64,000 nt of DNA from Symsagittifera roscoffensis (GCF_963678635.1 NC_087065.1:45696381-45760380), one strand, 5' to 3'; positions 1-10,754 are shown, counted from the stretch's first letter. Notes: a model not told the origin generated them from the letters alone. Numbers and translations: made by a program.

Positions 1-2023
1 GTAATTGTAAACGATCAATTTTTAACTACTGTGTTAATGTATTTTAGGCTTATGATTCGTTTTTGTACTAAAAAGTGGTAAATTAAAAGAAAAAAATTTG
101 TGATACATTCAAATAATGGTTTTACAGACCTGAAATTTATTATTTAACGCTAGAGTGTTTGTGCTATGAATGCTTTAGAAAATTGAAACAGTCTCTAAAC
201 AATTGAAACTTTTGGGCTAAAGCTACTAAATGAAACGCTCAAATTATGTAAAAGAAGCTTGGTTTTAGGTTTTTGGGAGTGACGCTTGGGTCTAGATTTT
301 TTTGTTACCTCTATTTACCAAAACTCTGGCTAGAACAAAAAACTTTTTACCCAAAAACCTATTAGTCAAATCCTGAAACGTAGATTTCAGACTTAAAAGC
401 TAAGTTTCAAAGCTAGTATTGTGGTTTTAAATAAGGTTAGTTCTCCCTAAAAAGTCTAAACCCGACATTCATACTTCAACTCTGGCTGAAAAAATGTAAA
501 TTGTGTTCTAAAACCTGAAACTTTCTTAAAATTACCAGTTAAAGCCGTGTTTTAGATTTTTTGAGATGAGTTTTTTCCAGTTACTTAATTTTAGTTGCTT
601 TTTGTAAAACCGCAACAGATTATCAAATGTTTTACGGAAACTTATTTTTGTTTTACGGAAACCGAAATTTTTGACCCTTGAAGTCAAAATTAGTCACAGA
701 CCGATTGTTTTTGTGCTTAAAAACTGTTTTTGTACCAGCTGAACTATCATGTTCCTCCAAAAAAGTTGTTTACATTTCATAATTTAATTTTGCTGTGTAA
801 AATCTCACTCGTAACTTGTGTTTCTGAAACTAAATGTATTTCAATGTAAAAGTTACTATGAAATATGTCATTTTCAAATTTTTTGGTTTCCTTTTTTCAT
901 ATTTTTCATTTAGTTTTGTTTCTCGCAACTAGAATTAGGTTTTGATAGGTGATTGTTAAAGTTGAAAAATTTGCGTTTGAACTCAATCGTGGTTGTGTGT
1001 ATGTCTAGCTTGAAAAAGAAGTTTTTTTTTGGGTTTCATGTTTTCTAAATGTTGCCGCGAGAATTTTTAAAAAAAAATCACCCCAATCTGTTACTTCTCT
1101 ATTCTTTTTGGTTTGTTTTAGTTATTTCCCTAGTTTAAAAATTCAGTTTCTGTGCTTGTCGAGGTGTCGATGATGACTTAAGCTGAGATTAGTCTATGAT
1201 TTAAGCGCTTAATTATTCAATTCGTGAGTTATGTTGATCTAAAGTTCTAATAGATTCTGACAGTGAACGATTCCTTCGTGGTGCTTGTTAGTGTTTTAGT
1301 GTCATGTAGTAAGTGTCCAATCATTTGCGAGACAAGAGTTCGTCATGTAAGTCCTCAGGCAAGTTTCTGACCAAACGGCCTAAAATTACTTGCATGCTTT
1401 AAAGATATATCATTTCCGAATATGAGTTATTTACATTGAAAAACTAGCTAAAACCCATTCACAGGTTTTTAATAAGTTTTTTTGCTTGCTCGTTGTTTTT
1501 TTCAATAGATTGAAAAAAAGAAATGTTAAGGATTGGTTCTTCTGTCGCACCTGTTTTACTCAGAGAAACAACGGCCCGGTTATTAAAACAGCTCAGTTTA
1601 CTTAAAATGGATGAATATATAAATATAAATGAGAGTATAGCAGTTTCAAATACTCTCTCCTATATAACACTAATTAGGGGACTTGTTGTTCCTTGATTAA
1701 AAGTCAAACAATATAAGTATGTGAATTGTTAACTCTCTTCTCATTTCTAGCAACGTTAAATTAAATTAAAAACGGATTCTTCTCTAAAAACAGGTGGTGG
1801 TTTCTCAGAAAAAACGGAAAAATTTTTTCAACTCGACAATGCGATTGGGGCTGATATTATGAAGATTTACTCCGGTATTTTCTGACACAAAAATGCGTCA
1901 GATACTTTTGGTCTTACCATTTAATATTTTTTTGGTTCATTCGAAAACGCTTTCATGTTCTCACTCTTATGAAATTTCTACAGTTGTCGAGTCTTGATTT
2001 TAACTTTTGCAAAATCTATTTTT
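1..2023. other. AT-rich non-coding DNA, no recognised feature
   Basis: No coding region, RNA gene or repeat that I recognise. The sequence is AT-rich with many short homopolymers and stop codons in all frames. It may be intron or intergenic DNA of the RASD-like gene to its right, whose remaining 3' exons are expected at lower coordinates on the minus strand, but I found no exon here. Confidence 0.5.
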
Positions 2024-2531
2024 GTTCCGACTTTCGATACGAAAGTAACGGAATATTTGCGCTCGGGGTGGGTTTTTTTTCTTCAGACAAATTTCGACTT
2101 TTTAACTAGCCATTTTTGACGAAATTTTTTTAAATATCATTCAAAAGGTATTGTTGTCCTGAGCTCAAATTTGAAAAAATATTTCACCTGTGATCATTTT
2201 TCGTAAGTAATTGGGGTTTAAAGATTGCCATTTCGGCCAATTTGGGACAATTAACGAGCGATATAATTCGCGCTATAAACGCGTAAGCGGAGATTTAATC
2301 CGTCCTATAAATCGTTCCAAATTGGTTGAACGAATCTTATTTGCCATAATTGATTTATTAGAAGTAACGGAATCTCTCTTTCTGTACTTTAAATGGCATG
2401 TGGGGTGATGATTTTCATTTAAAAAAATTCAAAAAAAAAATTTAGTTTCATTTTATTTAATTAAATTTTTTATGTTTTTACTGCTGCTCCATAAACCTTA
2501 GAAGGCAGTCGGAACAATCAGCAGTCTTGTT
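2024..2531 (+). mobile_element. Helentron/HINE-like non-autonomous element, copy A1
   Basis: One of at least ten related ~0.5-kb copies in the window. It begins GTTCCGACTTTCG with a small hairpin (CTTTCG-ATA-CGAAAG), has a conserved internal GC-richer palindromic core around CGATATAATTCGCGC, and ends AGTCGGAAC followed by CAGTCTTGTT. The inverted GTTCCGACT/AGTCGGAAC pair is asymmetric: terminal on the left, internal on the right. That layout, plus a 3' hairpin in other copies, is what is known for Helentron-associated elements (HINE/DINE-1). In this copy about 19 nt including the 3' hairpin CAGGGCTTCGCCCTG are deleted between two CAG triplets. It has no coding capacity. The superfamily assignment is inference from structure. 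Confidence 0.6.
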
Positions 2532-3169
2532 AATCTTCAGAACAAAGCTTGAGAAATGTGAGTCCAACAGTGAAAGAACTATTTAAATCGGAAAGAACTA
2601 TTGAAAGAGTTAGCAAAATTAACTCAAGCCTTAAGTTAGGGTAGTATGTGCAAGACTCCAGTATGGACTGTAAGATAAGCACTTTTTCATCTCAGGATGG
2701 TTTTGACTGTTCCTGAAATTGCCACTTGTACTCAAAATGTTAAGAATAACCCGCACTGGAGTTCCATGGATAATAATCGATTATATTGTCGTTTTATAGT
2801 CAGTATCTATAAAATTACAAAAATAATGGATTATAAACCATCAAAAATGGATTATAATCAAGTTATTTTTATATCAACATAATCCCCTATAATCGATTAT
2901 AATCGATTATAGTCCGTTAAAATTGGATTATTTTTACAATATTTTTTAATCATTATAATCCAATATAATAGATTATAGTCGATTATAATGTATTTTTTGA
3001 GAAGAAATTATGAATGTTGCAAATTTTTTTTGAAATTATCTCATATCTTATTTCGTGCAGTAGCTACATATTAAGTTTCATGAGTTTTTACTTTTTGCAT
3101 AAGATTTTTTTTTAAAGTTTTCTCTAGTTTTTCTATTCTACGTAAGCTCTATCGTCTCTTTTAACAACC

Positions 3170-3300
3170 CCCTTCCCCAGTTTACCCCTCGTCAGTTTAT
3201 CCCCCGCCCCCTCCCCCATTCAGTTTACCCCTCCTCAGTTTACCCATATCTTAGTTTCTTAGTTTACCTCCCCCCCCCCCATTTATCTTAGTTCCCCCCT
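3170..3300 (+). repeat. C-rich minisatellite (CAGTTTACCCC units)
   Basis: Several irregular units of CAGTTTACCCC/CAGTTTATCCCC with long C runs. The same motif recurs at 5175-5220 in the second copy of the tandem duplication. A G-rich inverted version follows directly at 5225-5410. Confidence 0.6.
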
Positions 3301-3803
3301 CCCGTTTACTAATTATAGTCCATTAAAAATGGATAATAATTACAATATTTTTAAATCATTTTCATCCATTTTAATAGATTATAGCAGGGGCGGATTTAGG
3401 GGGGGAGGGGCGGGGGGATCGACGTTTTTCTTCTCAGGAATTCGATCCCCTGCCAACCCAAAGGGTCCCCCCTTTGGCACTTTTTAAGAAATCCATTTTT
3501 GGCCGACCGACCCTAAAATTTTTCTAAAGGCGCCTTGGGCGCCAGTATATACTAATTTTGAGGGGGAGCGCGCGCCGAAAAAAACGCAATTTTTTGGTGA
3601 AAACTTTCTTAAAAGTGCCCAAAACGTCTTTTTCGACCCGTTTTTTCACATATTTGCCAGGCGAAAATTTGCCTGGTAAAAAAAATCCAGCAAAATTTCT
3701 AAATCTTACGAAACAGCTTTAAGCAAATCTTAATAAACAGCTCTAATAAACTCTATCTGATCAAATATTTCCAAAGCTTCAGCTTATTTTGTGTTTAATT
3801 TAG

Positions 3804-3941
3804 GAGGAGATTAGCACTTGGATTTCGGGTCTGAAAAGGTGCGCCTATGTGGAGACTAGTGCGAAGACTGGGAAAAACATTGACGTGTTATTTTCCACTC
3901 TCTTCGAGACTGCCAATCTGCCCTCAGAAATGAGTCTGGAG
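3804..3941 (+). pseudogene. RASD/Rhes-like small GTPase exon (G5 region), inside a hAT element
   Basis: An open 46-codon exon (138 nt, phase 0 at both ends) preceded by a pyrimidine-rich acceptor ending TTTAATTTAG and followed by a GTAACT donor. The translation contains the Ras G5 signature ETSAK, preceded by RCAYV and followed by LFETANLPSEMS, which closely matches the region after the G4 box in RASD1/RASD2 (Dexras1/Rhes). It is on the strand opposite to the RASD-like exons at 6920-8112 and lies inside a transposon bounded by an 8-bp target duplication. It is therefore most simply a captured copy of host gene DNA, not the native exon. An inversion of the native gene is the alternative. Whether it is ever spliced into a transcript is unknown. 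Confidence 0.75.
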
Positions 3942-4642
3942 GTAACTATTGGGGCAGTAAAACAGTGTCGAAGTACAACAGTGCCGAAAATTATTTTGAA
4001 TACTGTTTTTTACTAGTGTATAACAGCAAATTAGATGACCGTAACATAACTGAATTTAGACGTTAACGTTTTTTCGGGATTAGACGATTAAATCTAGGCT
4101 TACAAAATTTTTTGTTAAGATTGAAGTTACACAAAAACAAAAGGAGTATATTATCACAGAACTGATCAAAACTATTACTGTAAATTAACTATGAAACAAT
4201 AAATCGTAGTATTTTTGTCAAATGCGTAAATGATACAATAGTGGAGTTGATAATTTGATGTGTGGTTGGACAACCAGTGCTCACTTAACAAAAAATACAC
4301 AACTTTCATGCAATTTGTACGCAAATTCGTGTCTAAATTCAGTTGTTTTTTGATTGTCTAATTTGCTTGTCGTCTAACTTCCTACTTTCCCTGTTTTTTG
4401 CTCATCCCAAATCATTGGCAAGTAATTATAATCAAATAGATGGAAGTTAAAAAGACAAAAAAGCTATTTTGACTGATGCCTGTTGTTAAACAAACAAACA
4501 AAAGTTCCCCAAGCGCAGTGTCACATTTTTTTTCTCAACAAACAATTAACTCGGCAAATTATCAAATTATCTTCTCAGTTTTACTTCAAAACAAAACAGT
4601 ATTCAGTTGAAATTGCCAACGATTTACAAAAAGAACTCAAAA

Positions 4643-4830
4643 TTTAAGAAATCCATTTTTGGCCGACCGACCCTAAAATTTTTCTAAAGGCGCCTTGGGC
4701 GCCAATATATACTAATTTTGAGGGGGAGCGCGCGCCAAAAAAAAGCGTTTATTTTGTCAAATTTGTCCAAAAAGTGCCCAAAAACGGCTTTTTTGACCTG
4801 TTTTTTCAAAAAATTGCCTGCAGCGCAGAA
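4643..4830 (+). repeat. Internal direct repeat of the hAT element
   Basis: This segment repeats 3483-3675 (offset 1160 bp), starting TTTAAGAAATCC and including GGCGCCTTGGGCGCC and GAGCGCGCGCC. It flanks the captured filler DNA. Confidence 0.75.
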
Positions 4831-5224
4831 AATTTGGCCAAAACAGGGTCTCTTTACTGCTTTGGGAGAGCTCTGAAAATCAATCTGATCGACCTAAAAA
4901 AAAAGGTCGTCAAAATTTTCGAAAATTTTTTGAAAATCCCCCCCCCCCTCAAGAAAATCCTAGATCCGCCCCTGGATTATAGTCAATTATTGTGTATTTT
5001 TTGAGAAAAAATGATGAATGTTGCAAATTTTTTTTCAAAGTTATCTCATATCTTGCTTCGTGCAGTTGCTACATATTACGTTTCCTGAATTTTTACTTTT
5101 TGCATGAGATTTTGTTCATTTAAGTTTTCTCTACTTTTTCTATACTAGGTGAGCTCCATCGTCCCTTTTAACAACCCCCTTCCCCAGTTTACCCCTCGTC
5201 AGTTTGTCCCCAGCCCCCCATTCA

Positions 5225-5410
5225 GTATACCCGTTGAATGGTAAACAAACTGGGGGGGGGTGGCAAACTGTAACTTGGGGGGTTTGGGTTTGGGGTAAAC
5301 TTTAGTAAACGAGGGGGTCGGTGTCGGCGTAGGGATAAACGTAGAAGAGTGGGGGGGGGGGGGTGAGGGGTTTAGGTAAATGCGGATGGGGTGCAAAGTG
5401 AGGATGGGAT
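5225..5410. repeat. G-rich tract inverted relative to the C-rich minisatellite
   Basis: It contains GGTAAAC units and G runs up to about 12, the complement of the CAGTTTACCCC motif just upstream. The C-rich and G-rich tracts face each other, so the strand could form hairpins or G-quadruplexes. No coding content. Confidence 0.5.
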
Positions 5411-5669
5411 TATTTTGAGTAGGTTTAGATTGCGAGTAGGCCGTGAGTAAAGATTATAAGCCCTTTATAATCAATTATAGTGGATTTTAAATTGATTATA
5501 TTCCATTATAATGGTTTTTAATAGATTGTATTTTTACGAAAATAATCGATTTTAATGACAATAGAATCGATTTCGTGGTCTAAATTTGCAACAATAGTGG
5601 ATTAAAATGACATCTTTTTAGACAACAATTTTCCATTATAACCCGAGTCGAGATTTTTCACCTAATCTG

Positions 5670-5850
5670 AAGCAAGATTTGAGCGGTTTGAGCGGTTTTT
5701 TTAGACAATTACGCTCAAAATCTTGCTTCAAAATGAGCGGTTTGAGCGGTTTTTGAACGGTTTATCTAAAAAAAAACGCTCAAAAACCGCGCAAGATTTG
5801 AACGGTATTGAGCGGTTTATCTAAAAAAACCGCTTAAAAACCGCGCAAGA
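5670..5850. repeat. GAGCGGTTT repeat cluster, left part
   Basis: Closely spaced TTGAGCGGTTT motifs and their complements AAACCGCTCAA, interspersed with CAAGATTTGAGCGG. The cluster abuts the tRNA gene at 5867-5939 and resumes beyond it at 6030-6550. Confidence 0.7.
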
Positions 5851-5866
5851 TATAAAAATAAAAAGT

Positions 5867-5939
5867 CGACCACAGAGGGATTCGAACCCCCAATCTTCTG
5901 ATTCGAAGTCAGACGGCTTATCCGTTAGGCCATGCTACC
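5867..5939 (-). tRNA. tRNA-Arg (TCG anticodon), intronless
   Basis: A 73-nt cloverleaf on the minus strand. The anticodon stem TCTGA/TCAGA is perfect around loop CTTCGAA (anticodon TCG). The T arm is GGGGG/CCCTC with loop TTCGAAT, giving an intact box B. Box A (TGGCCTAACGG) is good. A T5 run, a Pol III terminator, starts within a few nt of the discriminator G. Weak points are the acceptor stem (5' GGTAGCA against 3' TGTGGTC: one A-G mismatch and three G-T pairs) and one C-C mismatch in the D stem. It is either a functional gene with compensating flexibility or a slightly decayed copy. Confidence 0.75.
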
Positions 5940-6029
5940 CTGAAACTAGTATCGCCCAGCGAAGCCAATATAAATTACGCACCACAATGAATACTGAATA
6001 CTCTGCATTCTAATTCATGCAAATTGTAC

Positions 6030-6550
6030 TCTTGAGCGGTTTTTGAGCGGGATTTCGACCCGGGTTTGGTTTTGATTTGGTTTCAGGAACAACAGGAAGT
6101 TTTTTCAAAGCAAATGATTTTACCTGCATTCGTGAGTTGACGCAAAACGAATGGCTCAGACTTTTAGGCTCAGAATCTTTCCGGGTCGAGGTCCCACACC
6201 CTTGTCCAGACCTTGAGGGTCGCGAAAGTCTCAAAAAATGGCAACTCTTGGTCGCGAGAGTCTGGACATGCCAAAGTTTTGTCGCGAAAGTATGGACATG
6301 AGTCTGGGACCTCAACCCGGGAAGACCGCTCAAAAACCGCTCAAATCTTGCTTGAAAAACCGTTCAAAAATCACCGCAAGAAATGAGCGGTTTTTGAGCG
6401 GTTTTTTAAGCAAGATTTGAGCGGTTTGAGCGATTTTTCCAAAACAACCGCCCAAACCGTCCAAACTGCTCAAACCGCTCAAATCTTGCTGGAAAACCAC
6501 TCAAACCGCTCAAATCTTGAGCGGTTTCTGAGCGGGATCTCGACCCGGGA
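6030..6550. repeat. GAGCGGTTT repeat cluster with large inverted repeat
   Basis: Bounded by two direct repeats resembling TTGAGCGGTTTTTGAGCGGG plus TTTCGACCCGGG (about 6033-6066 and 6518-6550). It contains repeated GTCGCGAAAGT units (6215-6300). From about 6327 to 6470 arms of AACCGCTCAAATCTTGCTTG and its complement form a foldback structure. Short open frames here are by-products of the repeat. No known element was recognised. Confidence 0.65.
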
Positions 6551-6919
6551 ATCGATTATTATCCATGGAACTTTGGTGCGGGAACAGTTAAAAAAGCATG
6601 CGCAATTGCTTAATGGTACCAGATAAAGTACTATAATTGACAAAGACCTACAAAATTTGGAAAATTCCCGGGAACATTTTTGGTAACAAGATATCGGTTT
6701 GTGAGTATCTTTGAATTTTGTGTTGCTTTCCGGGTAGACAAAAATGCAGGTCATCCAACTCTCATTAACATTCTCAGACCTTTCTTTTTCATGTATGGAG
6801 GTCAAGGTATCAACGGGTAATCATTAGGCATCGGGTTTAAGATTTAATGAGTGCTTTTACTAGGTAGGTGTTCATTATTTGTTAGCATATGTCCTGAAAT
6901 ATTATTGGATGCTGCTGAC
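6551..6919. other. Presumed intron of the RASD-like gene
   Basis: No repeat or coding region is recognised. The stretch lies immediately downstream (minus strand) of the exon 2 donor at 6919-6918, so it is most likely the start of intron 2. Confidence 0.45.
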
Positions 6920-7114
6920 CTGAGAGGAAGAGGACTCGTCGCATAGCCTGGAACGGTCTGTTTCCGGAGGTGTCCAGGATGTCCAGCCGGTATCCCACTC
7001 CCCCTATCTTGTAGATCTTGCGATGGAAGTCCTCGATGGTGGGGAAGTACTGATCCACGTATCGGTTGTGGAGAAAGCGCTGTGTGATTGCTGTCTTGCC
7101 CACCCCAGATGAGC
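6920..7114 (-). CDS. RASD-like GTPase exon 2
   Basis: The acceptor is TTTTGCACAG (ending 7115) and the donor GTCAGC starts at 6919. The 195-nt exon encodes the P-loop lysine, switch I and switch II regions and ends at FLSG, where RASD genes continue with DVFIL. Exon GC content is clearly higher than in the surrounding DNA. Confidence 0.87.
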
Positions 7115-8112
7115 CTGTGCAAAATTTTTTTTTGCCCTATCAGAGAGGATTGATGAAAATTAACAAAAAATGAATTGAGATCCTAAGCAGCGGTTCTCCG
7201 TAAAGAGCTAAACAGCTCGTATGTTGGTCCTTTTAAGGGGGGGGGGGTGTAGTATAACGTGTATGTTGGCCCATTTGAGGGGGGTATAACCGAAAAGACC
7301 TCTTTTCATTATTGTGGATAAATCGTCTCAACTGAATCTAAACGCTGCTATAAACTGATTTAGCGTTTTCCCTTGCTTTCATATGTCAAAATTAGTTTTT
7401 TTTTGCAGAAACTATCTATTTTGTGAATTGCCTTTTGATTATTCGTCGCTAATTTGAATTTTAATGCTTACTTTTTGGTTTTTTCAATAAAAAATAGGAT
7501 GAAAAATTCGAAAAACTAACGTTGAAAATGTAGCTTTTTTAGTAATGACAAAATGTAGCTAGATCAGTTTACGAGTTATGGTTACACAAAAACTTTCAAA
7601 TTGAACTTAGTTTAAAACTGAAGTTACAGAGCAGAAATAGAATCAGTAGTGAGTTGAGGCTTCAAAATGAATTGAAAATTGTTTTTTTTTGTGAAGCTCG
7701 AAAAAACTGATCAAGGGACGTAGTTTCATGTATCTTCTAAATGAAAAAAAAAGTTTTTTAAATTTGTTATGCAAAAAATTAGTTTTTCGGCATTATGTTT
7801 GGCATGTATTGAGAATGCTAATAATTCTATTAATGTGAACAGGTTCTGGCAAATTTTAATGAACGTAGAAGTAATGACACGAACAGCAATCATAACCAAA
7901 GCAGTTCGAATTTCGTATTCGATTTGCGCTGAAGTGTGCTTACCAAGAACTACGAGACGATAGCAGTTTTTAGGGGGGATGTCCAACTCGGCATTAGCTA
8001 AATCGATCACCTCGTACACCTCGTAATTGACCCCGGCGGCCCCTCCCCCTCCCGAGGAGGAATTGTTGGAAGACGCGCCCACTTGGGTTGATCCATTTTG
8101 TTGAGTCGCCAT
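6920..8112 (-). CDS. RASD/Rhes-like Ras-family GTPase, 5' part (exons 1 and 2)
   Basis: Two exons (8112-7944 and 7114-6920) joined by an 829-nt GT-AG intron give a 121-residue N-terminal part of a small GTPase. It has the G1/P-loop GSSGVGKT built across the splice, the G2 switch I segment YFPTIEDFHRK, and the G3 region LDILDTSGN followed by PFQAMRR. IEDFHRK, LDILDTSGN and AMRR are hallmarks of RASD1/RASD2 (Dexras1/Rhes) and separate it from classical Ras, where the G3 box is DTAGQ. The usual conserved start is preceded by about 45 residues, including an Asn/Ser/Gly-rich stretch. The G4 and G5 boxes and the C-terminal tail are not on this strand in the window. Both junctions are phase 1. Family members act in GTP-dependent signalling near G proteins and at membranes. 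Confidence 0.88.
7944..8112 (-). CDS. RASD-like GTPase exon 1
   Basis: It starts at the ATG at 8112-8110 and ends in LVVLG at a GTAAGC donor (7943-7942), phase 1. The N-terminus MATQQNGS leads into an Asn/Ser/Gly-rich segment, then NYEVYEVIDLANAELDIP, then NCYRLVVLG, the first beta strand of the G domain. The 5' UTR presumably lies above 8112; no promoter element is clear. Confidence 0.85.
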
Positions 8113-9670
8113 TATAGCACAGCGGATATTTCAACGCAGTCGAATGGTAAGAATTTTTTTATCACCCGTATGTGAAGTTGCACGTTTTTGTGATAGAGAC
8201 CGGATTTGTTTTTCGCTGACCTCAGGAAACAATAAAGGAAACAGTAACCCAATATATCCAATTTAATGGCTGGGAAAATATGGACAGAGTGAAAATAAGA
8301 AATAAATAAATGAGGAGGGTAAGATGAAGTAAATGGGGGTGGGGGAGGTGAAAGAAAGCGGGTCTTAGGTTCTCGAAACAGAGTGTTAAGCGACACCAAT
8401 TAGGAAAACTGTGCCTGGAAGGCTAGAAGCGGATGATTGAAAGTGGTAACAAGCATAAATTAAAATCGAAATCTTCTTACTTTAAAATCAATTAAATATG
8501 CGGAAATCTAATTTGACCAAGCAAGCATAGCAAAGGTCAAGTCAGTTTATAATCAATTTTTCTAAAAGCAGCTAAGAGATTAAAATGCTTGATTGGCAAT
8601 TTTTCAGTCGGACGATATAAAGTTACCAATTTGTGAAAGAATTGGGAAATTGTACTCCGATTCGTAGGCTGTGGCATTTCAATTTTGCTTCTCGTAGCTC
8701 TTGGTTATCATCTAAAATGATCTAAATTGTGATAGGAAACAAAAAAAGATGAAAAACTGCATAAGTCTGATAGGTAAGGTTACTGATGGTGTTATTAGAA
8801 TACTGTACAAAGAATCTGATAATTTGTTCCTGGGAAAACTAACACCACCAAAATTGAAACATTTAGCTCGGTGGCTTTCATCGTACCAAATGTGATTTAA
8901 ATAAACATCAACTTCAGGACTCAAGGCAAATAAAAGGAAAATGAATTTCCGTTTGTTTTTGCAGGCAAGGAGATATTTTTTCTGATTCATTATTATCGAT
9001 ATACGTGCACACTTTTTCCGCATTGATAGAGCTTTTTAAATGTAGAAGGCTTTTTGACGTTCTGAAAACGCGTTTGAAGGAGAAACTGTTTTTTTTTATA
9101 CAATAGATTTTGTATTCAAACGTTTCTCTCTGTTCTGTCTTTTAACATATCCGACAGTACAATTAATGGAAAATCGCTGATAATTGTCATCTAAAAATAT
9201 CAAGAGCTCTCAACTAGATCAAGCTGACTTTTTACAGGACAGTATATCAAACTTGGTACTCTATGAAAATCAATTGAAAAACTTTTTGATGGGAATCGAA
9301 ATGAAATATAAATCACAACAGGTTAATGAAACACTTCAGTAGACAAACAAATTCTTCTATGATCAGCAAGTGAAACAATACCGTTGCTCAAAGGGCGGCG
9401 AGGGGTGCCCCTCCCCCTCAAAATGTGCACCCCTTTGTTTTGGTCCCCGGCATCAATTTTCGACCAGAACTACAATTTCCATGAGGCACTTTTGCTCGAA
9501 ATTGAAAAAATGTTGCCTTAAGATAACATTTTTGTTAAATTTTATACACAATTAGCCAACGTCATTGAAAACGTCAATTTGGTCGCAAAAAACTTGAACT
9601 TTTCAGCTCTTATATTTATCTGTAAATTCTGGCCGATATAATATGAAAACCGAATCAAACCCAAAAAAAA
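8113..9670. other. Non-coding DNA upstream of the RASD-like gene
   Basis: AT-rich, with no gene or repeat recognised. It should include the promoter and 5' UTR of the RASD-like gene. I see no convincing TATA element or CpG cluster. Confidence 0.45.
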
Positions 9671-10188
9671 CAAGACTGCTCGTATCAGGGCGGAGCCATG
9701 AATGTTCCGACAGCCTTTTAAGGTTTATGGAGCAGTAATAACATTAAAAAATTAAATGTAAAAAAAACAAAATGAAATTTTTTTTCTCTAAAATTTGAAA
9801 TTTTTTTTTATGAATATCATCCCCCCACACGCCATATAAAGTACAAAAATATAGATTTCGCTCCTTGTAACAAATCAATTATGGCAAATAAGCTTCTTTC
9901 AATCAATTTGGAACGATTTCTAAGACGGATTAAATCTCCGCTCACGCGTTAATAGCGCGAAATATATCGCGCGTTAATTGTCCCAAATTGGCCAAAATGG
10001 CAATCTTTAAACCCCCATAACTTTACGAAAAACGATCACAGGTGAAATATCTTTTCAAATTTGAGCTCATGACAACAATACCTTTCGAATGATATAAAAA
10101 AATTATGTCCAAAATGGCTAGTTAAAAAGTCGAAATTTGTCCACCCCGAGCACAAATATTCCGTTACTTTCGTATCGAAAGTCAGAAC
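9671..10188 (-). mobile_element. Helentron/HINE-like element, copy A2
   Basis: In plus-strand reading it starts CAAGACTGCTCGTATCAGGG, has the subterminal GTTCCGAC, the internal GCGCGATATATTTCGCG core and ends near GAAAGTCAGAAC. It therefore lies in minus orientation relative to copy A1. Confidence 0.65.
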
Positions 10189-10228
10189 AACAAAGGCAAA
10201 TGAAAATTTAATCAGTTACCAAAATGAA

Positions 10229-10754
10229 CAAGACTGCTCGTATCAGGGCGAAGCCCTGAAAGTTCCGACTACCTTTTAAGATCTATGGAGCATTAATAAG
10301 ATAAAAAATTTCAATGTAATAAAAAAAATAAAAATTTTTTTTGAAAAAATTGGAGATTTTATGTGAAAACATCCCCCCACACGTCATATTAAGTACAAAG
10401 TGATAGATTTTGCGCCTATTAACAAATCAATTATGGCATATAGGCTTCCTTGAACCAATTTGGAACGATTTCTAAGACGGATTAAATATCGCTCGCGCGT
10501 TAATAGCGCGAAATTTATCAAGCGTTAATTGTCCCAAATTGGCCAAAATGGCAATCTTTAAACCCCCATAACTTTACGAAAAATGATCACAGGTAAAATA
10601 TCTTTTCAAATTCAAGCTCAGGAAAACAATAGCTTTCGAATGATATAAAAAATTGCGTCGAAAATGGCTAGTTAAAAAGTCGAAATTTGTCTGAAGAAAA
10701 AAAAACCCACCCCGAGCACAAATATTCCGTTACTTTCGTATCGAAAGTCGGAAC
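10229..10754 (-). mobile_element. Helentron/HINE-like element, copy A3
   Basis: Full-length copy with the 3' hairpin CAGGGCGAAGCCCTG near its left (element 3') end and GAAAGTCGGAAC at its right end. It lies inside the first unit of the 845-bp duplication. Confidence 0.68.

Larger units (their letters stand above)
3385..4974 (+). mobile_element. hAT-type DNA transposon carrying a captured gene fragment
   Basis: Its left end CAGGGGCGGATTTAGG and right end CCTAGATCCGCCCCTG are terminal inverted repeats. The block is flanked by a perfect 8-bp duplication GATTATAG (3377-3384 and 4975-4982), the target-site length of the hAT superfamily. Compared with the 441-bp full-length relative at 13548-13988, this copy has about 1.1 kb extra. 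A ~180-bp internal segment (from 3483) is repeated from 4643, and the DNA between the copies is foreign and includes a RASD-like exon at 3804-3941. Flanking direct repeats around filler fit capture during gap repair. No transposase is encoded, so it needs one supplied in trans. Confidence 0.85.
2905..5240. repeat. ~405-bp tandem duplication, second copy split by a hAT element
   Basis: The block at 2905-3310 (ATTATAGTCC, then GAATGTTGCAAATTTTTT, then a C-rich CAGTTTACCCCTC tract) is repeated at 3311-3384 and continues at 4983-5240. The 3385-4974 hAT-type transposon interrupts the second copy exactly at GATTATAG. This gives a relative order: duplication first, transposon insertion later. Confidence 0.7.

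Noticed and set aside
2211-2408. 65-codon ORF inside a HINE copy
   Set aside because: It is not conserved in the other copies of the element; its reading is broken by indels.
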